From Candidatus Poseidoniaceae archaeon (lineage in GTDB: Archaea; Thermoplasmatota; Poseidoniia; Poseidoniales; Poseidoniaceae): a DNA stretch of 40,646 bases. Location: the NCBI GenBank assembly GCA_030747785.1, contig JASLKC010000010.1, positions 1-40,646 on the forward strand. The letters are read 5' to 3'. Under the pieces are notes generated by a model. That model ran no database searches. It was not told the DNA's origin and worked only from the letters and a program-made list of their open reading frames with translations. Positions 32,041-40,646 of this stretch are shown here, in pieces. Each line of letters begins with the position of its first letter. The stretch's first letter is position 1. Position numbers and translations under genes: made by a program.

Positions 32041-35000
32041 TTACAGTGGAGGTAAGATAGGTGCTCCTGGTACTGATTGATAATTAGTATCCCATCTTTG
32101 CTGATATTTGGAATTAACATGTGGAACTTGAATTGGCTCTGGTGGCTTACGCTTTTGCATTAACAAAATGATCGCCAGAATTAGGATTATAACTCCCATT
32201 ACGAGTAATAACAAATTCTTACCTATGAACTCAAAAATACTTGTTCCATCATCGGAAATTTCTTCTTCAGGTTCTGGAATTGGAGGATGCCACACATCAT
32301 AGGTCACATACCAAGTGATGAAGATGTCTTGTTGCCCATCACTAATTGATGCAGAAAGTATCCATGGCCCGATTACTCCCGTATGGTTGCAAAGGATCAA
32401 TCCCAACTCCAATGTTTGGTTATCATCACAAGACCAAGGCGCTTCTTCAAAAGAGGACCCATTGTGAATGAGTGTACCGTTTCTATACCATGTTATTGAC
32501 AAATTTAGATTTTCTAACTGGCTTTGAGTAAGGTTTACTTCAATTAATAATTCAAGGTTATCAAATGTTGCATTCAGCATTATTTCTGTATTTTCAGGTG
32601 ATGATTGTATATGCTCTAAACGTGATATATCCTCATCTACATCTTCATCACAATCATCATCAATTCCATTCCACTCTTCAGTCGCATTAGGATGAACTGC
32701 TGAATTGTTATCATCACATTCTTGGAACCAACGGAAACCATCACCATCACCATCAAGATCTGGCACTAGTGGATTTGTTAGAGTTTCATGCACTTCCATG
32801 CCATCACTCAAACCATCATCATCGCTATCATTGTCATTTGGGTCTGTTAGTGTTTCATTTACTTCCATTCCATCACTTAATCCATCTTCATCCGAATCTG
32901 GATTGAATGGATCTGTAGAAGTGTTGTGGAACTCAACTAAATCTAGCAATCCGTCTGAATCGGCATCTGTTCCAATGAAATCCTCATCTATGCCATCACG
33001 ACAATTATTGTCTATTCCATCTAGAGATTCCACAATATCAGGATTTATCATAGGGTTGCTATCATTACAATCCTCAAACCAATACCAACCATCTGAATCT
33101 GAGTCATTATCCTTGACTAATGGATCTGTAAAATAAACTAGTATCTCATCACCATCGCTAAGCATGTCTCCATCAGTATCAGGATTTGAGTAATTTGTTC
33201 CATAGGTATGGTATTCAGAATAATCAGATAAATTATCAAAATCAATATCGGTATCATTGAATCCTTCATCCCAGTAATTGTCACAGTCATCATCTATTCC
33301 ATTGAGTATTTCAGGCGCATTAGGATAAACCGAATCGTCCGTATCATTACAATCTTGGAACCAATAATATGTATCTAAATCGGCATCTGGATCTGCAACT
33401 AGTGGGTCTGTAAAGAAGTCTAGAACTTCTTCACCATCTAATAGTCCATCATCGTCAGTATCATTGTCAAAAGGATCTGTAAGGTTAACATTGACTTCAG
33501 TACCATCCATCAACCTATCATCATCGGTATCAGGATTGGTTGCATTAGTACCAATATCAAATATTTCAACAAAATCACTCAAGCCATCGTAATCAGTATC
33601 ACTTTCGAATGGATTAGTTCCATAGACATCTGTCTCATTAGCATCACTAATACCATCTTCATCAGTATCAGGATCATTTTCAGTACCATGGATTATCAAT
33701 TCCCAATCATTGAAAGTTCCTGCATCATTTGTGCCTTGATCTTCTACAGAAATTGTCCAATCTCCTGTACTATCTTCATCCCAATTGTGCACTGAACTAA
33801 ACATCCAATTAGAATAATCATTACCACTATCTGAATGCTTTTCAGATAAAATACTCTCAGTACCCGAGGGACTAGTCAATATTATTTCTAAATCCGAACG
33901 ATAAGGGTGATCGATATCCACAATCACTTCTACTGACTCCATCAGAATGGATTCAGAAATTGTTACAGTATCTGTTACAGGGGTGTTAGTATTATCTGGA
34001 ATAGCCTGATTCAAAGTAATCAATCCACTTGTGGTATTCGTTTCTTCACCCACAGTAGTCCAATTCTCAGCAAATGTAACTGCTGCGCTTGCATCTATTA
34101 CCCCATATCCATATTTGTGACTAACATCATAGCCTACACCATTAGTGCCCCATGAGGAATCACTAGCATCATTCTTTCTAGAAGTCTGAACCAGAATATG
34201 TTGTACATCTCTCCAAGTCAAATTCCCATTTGCTTCCAAAATTAATGCAATAACGCCAGAAACTAGAGGTGTTGCCGAAGATGTTCCACCAAAACCAGAG
34301 GTATAATCTTCTGAAGAATAACCTCCAGACCCTTCAATATCAGTTGTAGTAATTCCTTCCCCATCTCCATCTGAAGGAGCGGCTACCAGAATATTTGCAC
34401 CTGGTTCAGCATAGTAGGATTGAACTCCATAATGAGTTACTGCTGTAACTGCAATAGTATAGCGGCTATTTGCATAGCCATCATAATTTGAATTATCATT
34501 ATCATCTAAACCGTTACCTGCGGCCCAAGTAATGATATTACCAAGCCCGCCTCTTCCTTGAGAAATATCTAATTCAAAAGCAGCTAGCATCAAAGGTCCA
34601 GGCGCTTCAAGAGTATGTCCATTATCACTAGGACCCCAAGAATTAGAATAGATATCAATCAATTGATTTTCATGACTTAATGCATCACCTTCACGCGAAT
34701 CAGAGAGACTACAAGAAATCAATTCCAATCCTACTAGACCCGCCTCAGGTGCTGAGCCAGTTGTACCAAGTGAATTGTTACCCACTGAGGCGGCTACACC
34801 TGCAGCAGCAGTTCCATGTCCATCAAAACTACTTGGCGTTGGATCTCCATCATTATCACAAAAATCGTAATCAATGCTACTATCATAATAATCATCTAAA
34901 TCAGGATGGTTCCAATCTAGGCCATCATCAACAATTCCAATTCTTACTCCACTACCCTTGTAAGAATTCCATGCTCCAGTGATGTTGACATCCTCACCAC

Positions 35001-35460
35001 TATTACCACCGGTTTGTCCAGTATTCTCCAAATGCCATTGATCAGAATAATATGGGTCATTTGGTGTCCACTTAGGTGTTATCTCTCGAAAAATTATGGG
35101 ATAGGCGGTTTCTACGATTCCTTTGGCTTGTAGGTCTGCAAAATAGTTAGGTGCAACTGTTGAATCAATATCTATAATCCAAGCATTAGCGAGTAAGTTT
35201 GACTCTTTTCCTAACGGTTGAGAACTAACTGCAACCCATTGTGTTGCACTTTCCAATTCAGCATCAGAATATTGAGAAATATCACTTACACGAGCAAATG
35301 CAGCACGTATTGCTGGTGAATATGAATAGGTCAATGGTGCTTGTTCAGCATCATCACTCAATGGCGCACCAAAGCCTTCAGCAATTGGTGCATCAACTGC
35401 AGCAGCGACAGGCAAAAGGCTACTCATGAATAGCAGCAATGCCACACTCACCCCACGCAT
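32041..35460 (-). CDS. Kexin-like S8 protease with P domain, calcium-type and MopE-like repeats, anchored
   Basis: A 1139-residue exported protein. In order it has: a signal peptide (GVSVALLLFMSSLLPVAA) and a propeptide; a proprotein-convertase-type catalytic domain (Asp178 in GIVDDGLDWNHPDL, His215 in FDGHGTAAAG, Asn316, Ser394 in GGTSSATP); a P domain (about 495-593, including DHPYRSDLEIILTSPSG and GDWTISVEDQGTNDAGTFND); and Asp-rich TSP3-type repeats (DTDxDGxSD). Three MopE-like modules follow (about 698-733, 792-827 and 909-944) with the pattern DCND...NGIDDDCD. The protein ends with an Ig-like domain, one membrane helix (about 1080-1101) and a short Pro-rich tail. By eye the gene is clearly more AT-rich than its neighbours. 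The start has a TATA-like CTATTAC about 26 bases upstream and no ribosome binding site. Confidence 0.92.
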   Translation of the reverse strand: MRGVSVALLLFMSSLLPVAAAVDAPIAEGFGAPLSDDAEQAPLTYSYSPAIRAAFARVSDISQYSDAELESATQWVAVSSQPLGKESNLLANAWIIDIDSTVAPNYFADLQAKGIVETAYPIIFREITPKWTPNDPYYSDQWHLENTGQTGGNSGEDVNITGAWNSYKGSGVRIGIVDDGLDWNHPDLDDYYDSSIDYDFCDNDGDPTPSSFDGHGTAAAGVAASVGNNSLGTTGSAPEAGLVGLELISCSLSDSREGDALSHENQLIDIYSNSWGPSDNGHTLEAPGPLMLAAFELDISQGRGGLGNIITWAAGNGLDDNDNSNYDGYANSRYTIAVTAVTHYGVQSYYAEPGANILVAAPSDGDGEGITTTDIEGSGGYSSEDYTSGFGGTSSATPLVSGVIALILEANGNLTWRDVQHILVQTSRKNDASDSSWGTNGVGYDVSHKYGYGVIDASAAVTFAENWTTVGEETNTTSGLITLNQAIPDNTNTPVTDTVTISESILMESVEVIVDIDHPYRSDLEIILTSPSGTESILSEKHSDSGNDYSNWMFSSVHNWDEDSTGDWTISVEDQGTNDAGTFNDWELIIHGTENDPDTDEDGISDANETDVYGTNPFESDTDYDGLSDFVEIFDIGTNATNPDTDDDRLMDGTEVNVNLTDPFDNDTDDDGLLDGEEVLDFFTDPLVADPDADLDTYYWFQDCNDTDDSVYPNAPEILNGIDDDCDNYWDEGFNDTDIDFDNLSDYSEYHTYGTNYSNPDTDGDMLSDGDEILVYFTDPLVKDNDSDSDGWYWFEDCNDSNPMINPDIVESLDGIDNNCRDGIDEDFIGTDADSDGLLDLVEFHNTSTDPFNPDSDEDGLSDGMEVNETLTDPNDNDSDDDGLSDGMEVHETLTNPLVPDLDGDGDGFRWFQECDDNNSAVHPNATEEWNGIDDDCDEDVDEDISRLEHIQSSPENTEIMLNATFDNLELLIEVNLTQSQLENLNLSITWYRNGTLIHNGSSFEEAPWSCDDNQTLELGLILCNHTGVIGPWILSASISDGQQDIFITWYVTYDVWHPPIPEPEEEISDDGTSIFEFIGKNLLLLVMGVIILILAIILLMQKRKPPEPIQVPHVNSKYQQRWDTNYQSVPGAPILPPL

Positions 35461-35483
35461 GTACCGATTTGGTTATCGCCGAG

Positions 35484-35524
35484 TAATAGCGGTATCCCTC
35501 ACCTGTTGCAATAATTGGCAACAG
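35484..35524 (-). promoter_or_regulatory. Promoter of kexin-like gene with upstream palindrome
   Basis: TATTAC (35484-35489, minus strand) lies at the distance expected for a leaderless start at 35460. Directly upstream, CTGTTGC and GCAACAG form a perfect seven-base inverted repeat around an eight-base AT-rich centre (35503-35524). The same arrangement (palindrome just upstream of TATA) is seen in front of the surface protein at 26150. Confidence 0.42.
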
Positions 35525-35591
35525 TAGAATAATTAATTTCAAGACCTGTTAGAATGAGGTGCTCCAATGAATACTTCAACCGATGCAGTGC

Positions 35592-38500
35592 TCAGTATTC
35601 TTCTTCTTCCTCTTCATCAAGCCACTCCGAATCATCACCTTCACCGATTCGACGTGCTACGATGAATAACAATCCAATGCAAACAAGGCCAATTAATCCC
35701 ATTCCAATAAGCGATACCATCGATTGCGAGGCAAAGAATCCCTCTGGTTCAGGAACAGGATTGACCTTCACGTTGAGTGAAACGGTGTTATCCTCTACTA
35801 TCTCGTCGATATCTTGACCTGAATCGATTTGTATTACCAGATCAAGTTCTCCTTCCCAGTCAGGCAGCCATTCGAAGGTCACTATCGTAGAATCACCATT
35901 CAATATTGATGTCTGAATTATTTGAACTTCTTCGATGAGGATTCTGCCCTCATGTGGAGTATGTGTTTCCAAAGTGATATTGAATGTCGAAGTATCAGGG
36001 GTACCGATATTGAAAATCTCGATACTGACAGTGGTCATTCGGCCTAATACTGGTGAATAATCGGACATAGTGATACGTTCAGCACTGAGGTCAGGTCGAG
36101 TTTCTATTACTTCGAGGCGAAGTGGCCAAGTCTTAGCTGAGCCTTCGCCCGTCAGGTTATTTCCAGCCAAATCGCTAACTTCGAACCAACAATCGAGGTA
36201 TTCTCCTTGTATGGGTTGTGAACTCAGATTCACAAGATATCGGCTTACCTCGCCGGGAATGGTTCTGATAGCAGTGCTCTCAATTATGTCACCAAATGAC
36301 TGAAGACCATTTACCTGTACACATCTAACCTGAATCTCTTCCTCCGACAATCCTGAATCCGCTTCTTTGATATCGAATTGCAATAGCATTTCAGTTGAAT
36401 TCGTGGATATCATTGTCGGCTCATGGCCTACTACCGTAGGTGCCTCATCGTCAATCTGCAGTCGAACCGGTTCAGGACTTGGAGACGCATACCCCAGTCC
36501 ACCATTGACCTGGATGACTACACGATACAATCCACTGCCAAGAGCATCCATATTTCCTTCAAATCTACCATCGGCATCTGTTGCCACTAAGAGAGGGAGA
36601 TCGAGAGGTGCTTCGAGCATAACCGAAAATGAACCCGGAGCCGGAGCTAGGTCTGCAGCGACATAACGTATCCTACCCTCGACCACCAGTCTCTGGCCGA
36701 GTATAACATAATCATCATACACAAGTAAACGGGAATCAGTGCCAACAGTTCTCATTGAAGATTCGACCAGCATGACATCGGCATTAAAGCGCCAAACAAG
36801 TCCAGTATCAGTGATATGCTCGCCTGATGAATCGCTGATACTGAGAGTAATCTCCATCTCACCCACCGACATGTCATCAAATAGCGGAGAGGCGATGAAT
36901 GAGAGATTGAGAATTATTTCATCGCCTTGGACTTCGAATGTGAATCCTGAAACCTCAATTAATGGATTATTCGACTCAAATGTTCCATCTTTGTCGTAGG
37001 ACAAGGCATTACCTATACCGAGATCGATAATGATGCTCTCAATGTCTTCAAGGCCGTTGACATCTCTCATGCTAATGTTTAGCCAACCGGGATGGGCAGG
37101 AGTAAGGGTGTTACCGCCGGGTAAGTCCATCTCTACAGATATTACCTCAGTAGGAGAAGGAACCAACGATATGTAATGCACCAAATCTGCTTCAAGTCCA
37201 GGACCACTCAAGACTGCATTACCTGTCTTGTCAAAGCCTTCGATGAACAGAGATACCTGTTGTCCGTGTGAATTGTAAGTATCATCAAATTGGGCATGGA
37301 AGTAATCGCTCTCCCCTTCCCTGAGAAGTGGCCTTTGACCATATTCCTCTATCTGAGGGATTCCATCTCCATCATCATGCAGAGCTTCAACCCACCACTT
37401 TAGGCGCAGACTACCAAGGTCAAGCCCATCGCTGTCAGCACCGTCGGTGATTGTCACATTGAACAATTGTTGAGACGAGGGTAGAATTCTTTCACCAAGG
37501 GGTGCATTTGCTTGGAAACCTGGCTTTGTAGCATCGATGTTGAAAGTCAGTGATGCAAGTCCGGGCTCAGTTGAATCATATGGTCCGAAAAGATGTGCTG
37601 CGATGGTAAATCCATCGTAGTAATTAGTTTGCGGAGCGATCACATCAATGGAATATGCACCATTGGAATCAACAGTTGCATTCGCAGTGATGTTCACAAG
37701 TTCGATCAAAACTTCACCAGGGAGTGGATGACTAGACTGGTCGAGGAATCGTACAGCGCCTCCTACTCGTAGTAGGTCACCACCTGCGACCCATTCATCG
37801 GCATCGATTTGTGTGCTGCCGTCGGTTGGGTCACTCATATCCCACACTGTGAAACTCGTAATCTCCATTCTGCGCTCATGGTCTGTGGTCTGACTTGAAA
37901 GCCGACTTGTATGGAGCGAATCAATGGTCATCGCCTGAGCCTGCCAAGCAACACCCTGTTCAGGTAACCATGCCCAACTGGCTGTGAGGTTCCACGTCAT
38001 TGTACCGCTCTGATTGTCCAATGCCACCCATGAACCACTGATATTGCTAACAAGTCCAGCGGGGTCATTGGCCCAAGTGGTTCCATTATCAAGGGAATGG
38101 AAAAGCGTTGGCTGACTGACGCTATTCTGAAGTTGAGGAATTAGAGCAAGCCAAGATAAGTTCGAGACACCCTGATATGAGATCACATCGATGCTCAAGG
38201 TCCGAGCCATGCCATCGGGAACAATGGTCTCTCCAGGCAATGTAATTGCCGAGATAGAAGGCGGGCGGTCTCCCTGCCCTAGCCATAGATTGAGCAATTC
38301 CACTTTTCCAGCACTGCTTGAACTGACATTGATGACGATACTGACATTGCCAGCGCCATCTGGTGTGAGATTCGAAACATGTTGATTCAATTCACTCAGC
38401 AGGTCAGAATGAGGTGAGGGACCGACTGCTGCAGTCCAGTCATATTCGATATCGACCTCATCCATAACCAATGTGGCATTCGCACTTACCTTAAGCGGAA

Positions 38501-39800
38501 TGTCGACGAATTCATTGCCCCATGCATCAGTAAAGCTTGGAGTAGCATTACCGAGATATGAATTCAAAGCGGCTGAGAAATCTGGTACTGTAGAAGCATT
38601 GCTGAGGTTTCCGCTATGATTCCACTCCCAATTACCATCTGCGCCAACATCGAAAGCCGCCGTTACATCATCGCTACCCTCGAAAACAACGATTAATTTC
38701 GGTCCATGGGTGGAGTTATCCCTCGATGTGATAGTCAATCTAGAGCCATCGGGCTTGTTGGTATTTTCATCGCCGATGAGAATAATTCCATTATTGGTAA
38801 CGTTTCCATTAACCCAATCCTGTACTAAGTCGGTCAAGTTTTGATTGTTGAAGTCGAGCCAGTTGAATTCGAGATTGGCCGGACTGTCCGTATAACTTGC
38901 AACAGCAGCATCGCGGTCGGTCGTGCCAGATGCGCCTGCGCTGGACCATGAATAATCACTGCCCGTGAGATTGTCAATCGCTTTATTCCAGGTGACACCT
39001 GCTGCTTGTGTCACCGGCGCATTGATCTCAAGTCCTTCCTCCCAATGTTTCAGTAAAGGATGAACTGAGTAGGTGTGCTGGGCGCTCACAGGAGTTGTAG
39101 TCGAAGCTTGATTGACCACATCTTCGACATAGAATGAGAGATTGGCATCGAGAACTGTCGCACCGGGTAATAGGCCTAGATCGAACCAGTAGACTCCTCG
39201 GTAAATATGCCAATTTGCCCATTCCGTTTTGCCGACAAAAGTAGTGCTTTGATTACCGTAATTGCAATCTGCGTGTGTCGAGTTCCCATAGGAAGGGTGA
39301 GGTTGATGCAAGTGTGAATCACGCACATCACTGCCAGAGATTGTTAGTTCACTCAATGTGGAAAACTGCATTGACGCAGATGTAATTGTGGCATTGATTG
39401 GCAGACGGATGTGATAACTCGAATTATTGCCAGTGGACATGTTTAATCCGGCCCGCTTATATCCGTTTGAAAACTCATCAAGGTGGCCAAAGGTACCATT
39501 TCCAAGCCCTCCCCAGAACCAATCCAAATCGCCGTCATCCCCGATGTCTAGCCCGATGGATTCGGGTCTTTCTCCGCTAGAATTGGCGAGACCTCTGATA
39601 TCGAGTGCCGCAGTTGTAATCACCGAACTAGCACCGATGCTGATATTGGTGCTAGCATCATGTCCCGGTCCATTGAAATCCAACATAATAGAGGCAGGGG
39701 AGCCCGAATTACCGAAATGAGTGGTTGAGCCTGCATTGGCCTGAAGCACTGGAAATGAACCCAGCAACAGCAGTGCCAGCAGCAATGCGCGACCCTTCAT
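35592..39800 (-). CDS. Giant surface protein with DNRLRE and CARDB domains, C-terminally anchored
   Basis: A 1402-residue protein. The signal peptide (MKGRALLLALLLLGSFPVLQ) is followed by a domain of the DNRLRE type (about residues 140-380: DCNYGNQSTTFVG, YWFDLGLLPGATVLDANLSF, LTDLVQDWVNG and GPKLIVVF). The middle holds several Ig-like modules, and a CARDB domain is near the C-terminus (about 1245-1345, SVEIFNIGTPDTSTFNI, EDNTVSLNVKV). One membrane helix (about 1355-1377) and a Glu-rich tail (DDSEWLDEEEEEEY) end it. I chose the ATG at 39800, about 27 bases after a TATA-like CTATTTGG with no ribosome binding site, because it starts exactly at a signal peptide. Function is unknown; adhesion or cell-surface structure is inferred from its domains. 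Confidence 0.85.
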   Translation of the reverse strand: MKGRALLLALLLLGSFPVLQANAGSTTHFGNSGSPASIMLDFNGPGHDASTNISIGASSVITTAALDIRGLANSSGERPESIGLDIGDDGDLDWFWGGLGNGTFGHLDEFSNGYKRAGLNMSTGNNSSYHIRLPINATITSASMQFSTLSELTISGSDVRDSHLHQPHPSYGNSTHADCNYGNQSTTFVGKTEWANWHIYRGVYWFDLGLLPGATVLDANLSFYVEDVVNQASTTTPVSAQHTYSVHPLLKHWEEGLEINAPVTQAAGVTWNKAIDNLTGSDYSWSSAGASGTTDRDAAVASYTDSPANLEFNWLDFNNQNLTDLVQDWVNGNVTNNGIILIGDENTNKPDGSRLTITSRDNSTHGPKLIVVFEGSDDVTAAFDVGADGNWEWNHSGNLSNASTVPDFSAALNSYLGNATPSFTDAWGNEFVDIPLKVSANATLVMDEVDIEYDWTAAVGPSPHSDLLSELNQHVSNLTPDGAGNVSIVINVSSSSAGKVELLNLWLGQGDRPPSISAITLPGETIVPDGMARTLSIDVISYQGVSNLSWLALIPQLQNSVSQPTLFHSLDNGTTWANDPAGLVSNISGSWVALDNQSGTMTWNLTASWAWLPEQGVAWQAQAMTIDSLHTSRLSSQTTDHERRMEITSFTVWDMSDPTDGSTQIDADEWVAGGDLLRVGGAVRFLDQSSHPLPGEVLIELVNITANATVDSNGAYSIDVIAPQTNYYDGFTIAAHLFGPYDSTEPGLASLTFNIDATKPGFQANAPLGERILPSSQQLFNVTITDGADSDGLDLGSLRLKWWVEALHDDGDGIPQIEEYGQRPLLREGESDYFHAQFDDTYNSHGQQVSLFIEGFDKTGNAVLSGPGLEADLVHYISLVPSPTEVISVEMDLPGGNTLTPAHPGWLNISMRDVNGLEDIESIIIDLGIGNALSYDKDGTFESNNPLIEVSGFTFEVQGDEIILNLSFIASPLFDDMSVGEMEITLSISDSSGEHITDTGLVWRFNADVMLVESSMRTVGTDSRLLVYDDYVILGQRLVVEGRIRYVAADLAPAPGSFSVMLEAPLDLPLLVATDADGRFEGNMDALGSGLYRVVIQVNGGLGYASPSPEPVRLQIDDEAPTVVGHEPTMISTNSTEMLLQFDIKEADSGLSEEEIQVRCVQVNGLQSFGDIIESTAIRTIPGEVSRYLVNLSSQPIQGEYLDCWFEVSDLAGNNLTGEGSAKTWPLRLEVIETRPDLSAERITMSDYSPVLGRMTTVSIEIFNIGTPDTSTFNITLETHTPHEGRILIEEVQIIQTSILNGDSTIVTFEWLPDWEGELDLVIQIDSGQDIDEIVEDNTVSLNVKVNPVPEPEGFFASQSMVSLIGMGLIGLVCIGLLFIVARRIGEGDDSEWLDEEEEEEY

Positions 39801-39899
39801 GACCCGAAATGAATGCACCTCACCAAATAGAGTTGTGGTTACATCCTTCAATGGAGGGGCATGTCGCTTTCGCTGGGCCAAGTACTCTGCAATATGAAG

Positions 39900-39972
39900 C
39901 GGGCGTAACAGGATTCGAACCCGTGTTGCCGGGTTAGAAACCCAGCGTGATATCCTACTACACTATACGCCC
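39900..39972 (-). tRNA. trnR: tRNA-Arg (TCT anticodon)
   Basis: The sequence folds as a full cloverleaf: acceptor GGGCGTA/TACGCCC, anticodon stem CTGGG/CCCGG with loop TTTCTAA (anticodon TCT, reading AGA/AGG codons), and T-arm ACGGG-TTCGAAT-CCTGT. The discriminator base is G and CCA is not encoded. It lies 35 nt after the SprT gene on the same strand. A TTC (Glu) reading would need a shifted anticodon stem that does not pair, so Arg is preferred. Confidence 0.92.
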
Positions 39973-40007
39973 GTGCAAATAGTCCTGATGCATTTACTCT
40001 ATCAGTC

Positions 40008-40496
40008 TTACAGTGGGCGAGCGCACTTGAAACAACGGCTCGGCTTCCTTACAGTAGAGCGTTCCCATTCAAATCCACAGTGCTTGCATGACCAATTCTG
40101 AACCCGAGCCGAAGAGAGGAATTCATCGCGCTTTTCCTGCAATAATGGCGAGTCACTAATCGAAACCCCTGGAGCTATCTCATCTACTGCATCGTGGAGT
40201 TCTTTGGAGTGGTCGAGAACTCCTGAAGCGTGAACTAATTCATGAGCGAGAGTATGGCGTAATAGTTCAGGCTCGTCTAGTAAACGTGGGTGTAAACCAA
40301 TTGTTATCGGGCCGGGATCTAATTTCAATCTTCGACGGCGGACTAACTCGGCTGGTCCTTCTTCAAATCTGGTCATTCCGAGGCGGTCGTCATCCGCCTT
40401 CAACCAGACTATGTTTACACGCTCTGAAAGCCACCTTGAGAAGATGTTGACAGGCACTTGTGGAAGCAGTTCAGTGAGGACTTCTTCCACATCCAT
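40008..40496 (-). CDS. SprT-like zinc metalloprotease
   Basis: The 162-residue protein belongs to the SprT/Spartan-like zincin group. The metal-binding motif is HELVHASGVLDH (His85, Glu86, His89, His96) and the C-terminus is a zinc ribbon (C137-K-H-C140 ... C155-F-K-C158). Eukaryotic Spartan relatives degrade DNA-protein crosslinks; bacterial and archaeal members are mostly uncharacterised, so the substrate here is unknown. The protein has no signal peptide and should be cytoplasmic. It ends shortly before tRNA-Arg on the same strand. Confidence 0.9.
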   Translation of the reverse strand: MDVEEVLTELLPQVPVNIFSRWLSERVNIVWLKADDDRLGMTRFEEGPAELVRRRRLKLDPGPITIGLHPRLLDEPELLRHTLAHELVHASGVLDHSKELHDAVDEIAPGVSISDSPLLQEKRDEFLSSARVQNWSCKHCGFEWERSTVRKPSRCFKCARPL

Positions 40497-40572
40497 GAAT
40501 GGCCCAGCGGCTTCCTATTGAGAAGCCTTATGATACAAGTGCCGGTGGGCGGCTTGCTTCAAGCAACCCATT

Positions 40573-40646
40573 GGGCGCGTAGATCAGTTGGAAGATCGCT
40601 ACCTTGGCATGGTAGAGGCCCCGAGTTCAAATCTCGGCGTGTCCAC
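40573..40646 (+). tRNA. trnA: tRNA-Ala (GGC anticodon), 3' end cut by window edge
   Basis: Acceptor GGGCGCG pairs with CGTGTCC using two G-T wobbles. The anticodon stem is CTACC/GGTAG with loop TTGGCAT (anticodon GGC, alanine), and the T-arm is CCGAG-TTCAAAT-CTCGG. The discriminator is A at 40645, followed by one C at the window end, so an encoded CCA may continue outside. It is divergent from SprT. An AT-rich TTATGATA near 40528 may belong to its promoter. Confidence 0.92.

Noticed and set aside
32705-33136. Plus-strand open frame rich in Ser inside the kexin-like gene
   Set aside because: It is the antisense of the Asp-rich repeats, whose codons reverse-complement to Ser/Pro-like codons; nothing supports its translation.
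32600-33700. CRISPR-like or tandem DNA repeats
   Set aside because: The repetition comes from protein repeats (DTDxDGxSD and DCND modules) and varies at the DNA level; there are no spacers.
39900-39972. tRNA-Glu (TTC) reading of the tRNA at 39900
   Set aside because: It needs an anticodon stem shifted by one, which does not pair; the CTGGG/CCCGG stem sets the anticodon as TCT.

Overview
The window looks archaeal and most likely comes from a marine Group II euryarchaeon (Candidatus Poseidoniales, Thermoplasmatota). The supporting signs are an archaeal 16S 5' end, an unbroken archaeal-type S10/spc ribosomal cluster that includes aIF1 (SUI1) and the RNase P subunit Rnp1, a group II chaperonin, a Hef helicase-nuclease, eL41, a tRNA-Trp with an intron at 37/38, TATA-box promoters with leaderless starts, and several very large secreted proteins with a single C-terminal membrane anchor. 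The lineage is inferred from gene content and style; no database was consulted.

Layout. Bases 1-341 are the 5' end of 16S rRNA on the minus strand, which runs off the left edge. A 600-base spacer (342-945) carries the 16S leader/promoter and a GC-rich, highly structured, probably transcribed RNA with a kink-turn hairpin. From 15241 down to 946 lies one minus-strand operon of 25 genes: uL3, uL4, uL23, uL2, uS19, uL22, uS3, uL29, aIF1, Rnp1, uS17, uL14, uL24, eS4, uL5, uS14, uS8, uL6, eL32, eL19, uL18, uS5, uL30, uL15, SecY. Many neighbours overlap by 1-4 bases. Its promoter at about 15431-15442 is followed by a leader of roughly 165 nt. Two members are unusual: eL32 has an N-terminal SAP-like domain plus an acidic linker, and SecY has about 140 extra N-terminal residues with four extra membrane helices.

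Bases 15579-18143 (plus strand) encode Hef. On the minus strand from 22718 to 18144 come the thermosome subunit and then a two-gene redox module: a ferredoxin-flavodoxin-SdhB-like fusion followed by an HdrB/SdhE-like protein. The SdhB-like and HdrB-like parts keep their family scaffold but have lost essentially all Fe-S ligand cysteines, while the fused N-terminal ferredoxin keeps its four cysteines. This is the best candidate here for an undescribed system.

The right half (22779-40646) is mostly cell-surface biology: a 1123-residue anchored repeat protein, two unknown membrane proteins, a class I aminotransferase, a subtilase, a kexin-like protease with P domain and MopE-like repeats, and a 1402-residue DNRLRE/CARDB surface protein. 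Embedded among these are a minus-strand eL41/tRNA-Trp unit, whose intron contains a convincing C/D-box guide for C34, a tRNA-Arg(UCU), a SprT-like zinc protease, and a tRNA-Ala(GGC) at the right edge. The eL41 promoter and the ribosomal operon promoter share a 33-base element (29 of 33 identical), which suggests common control of ribosomal genes. No insertion sequence, CRISPR array or phage gene was seen.
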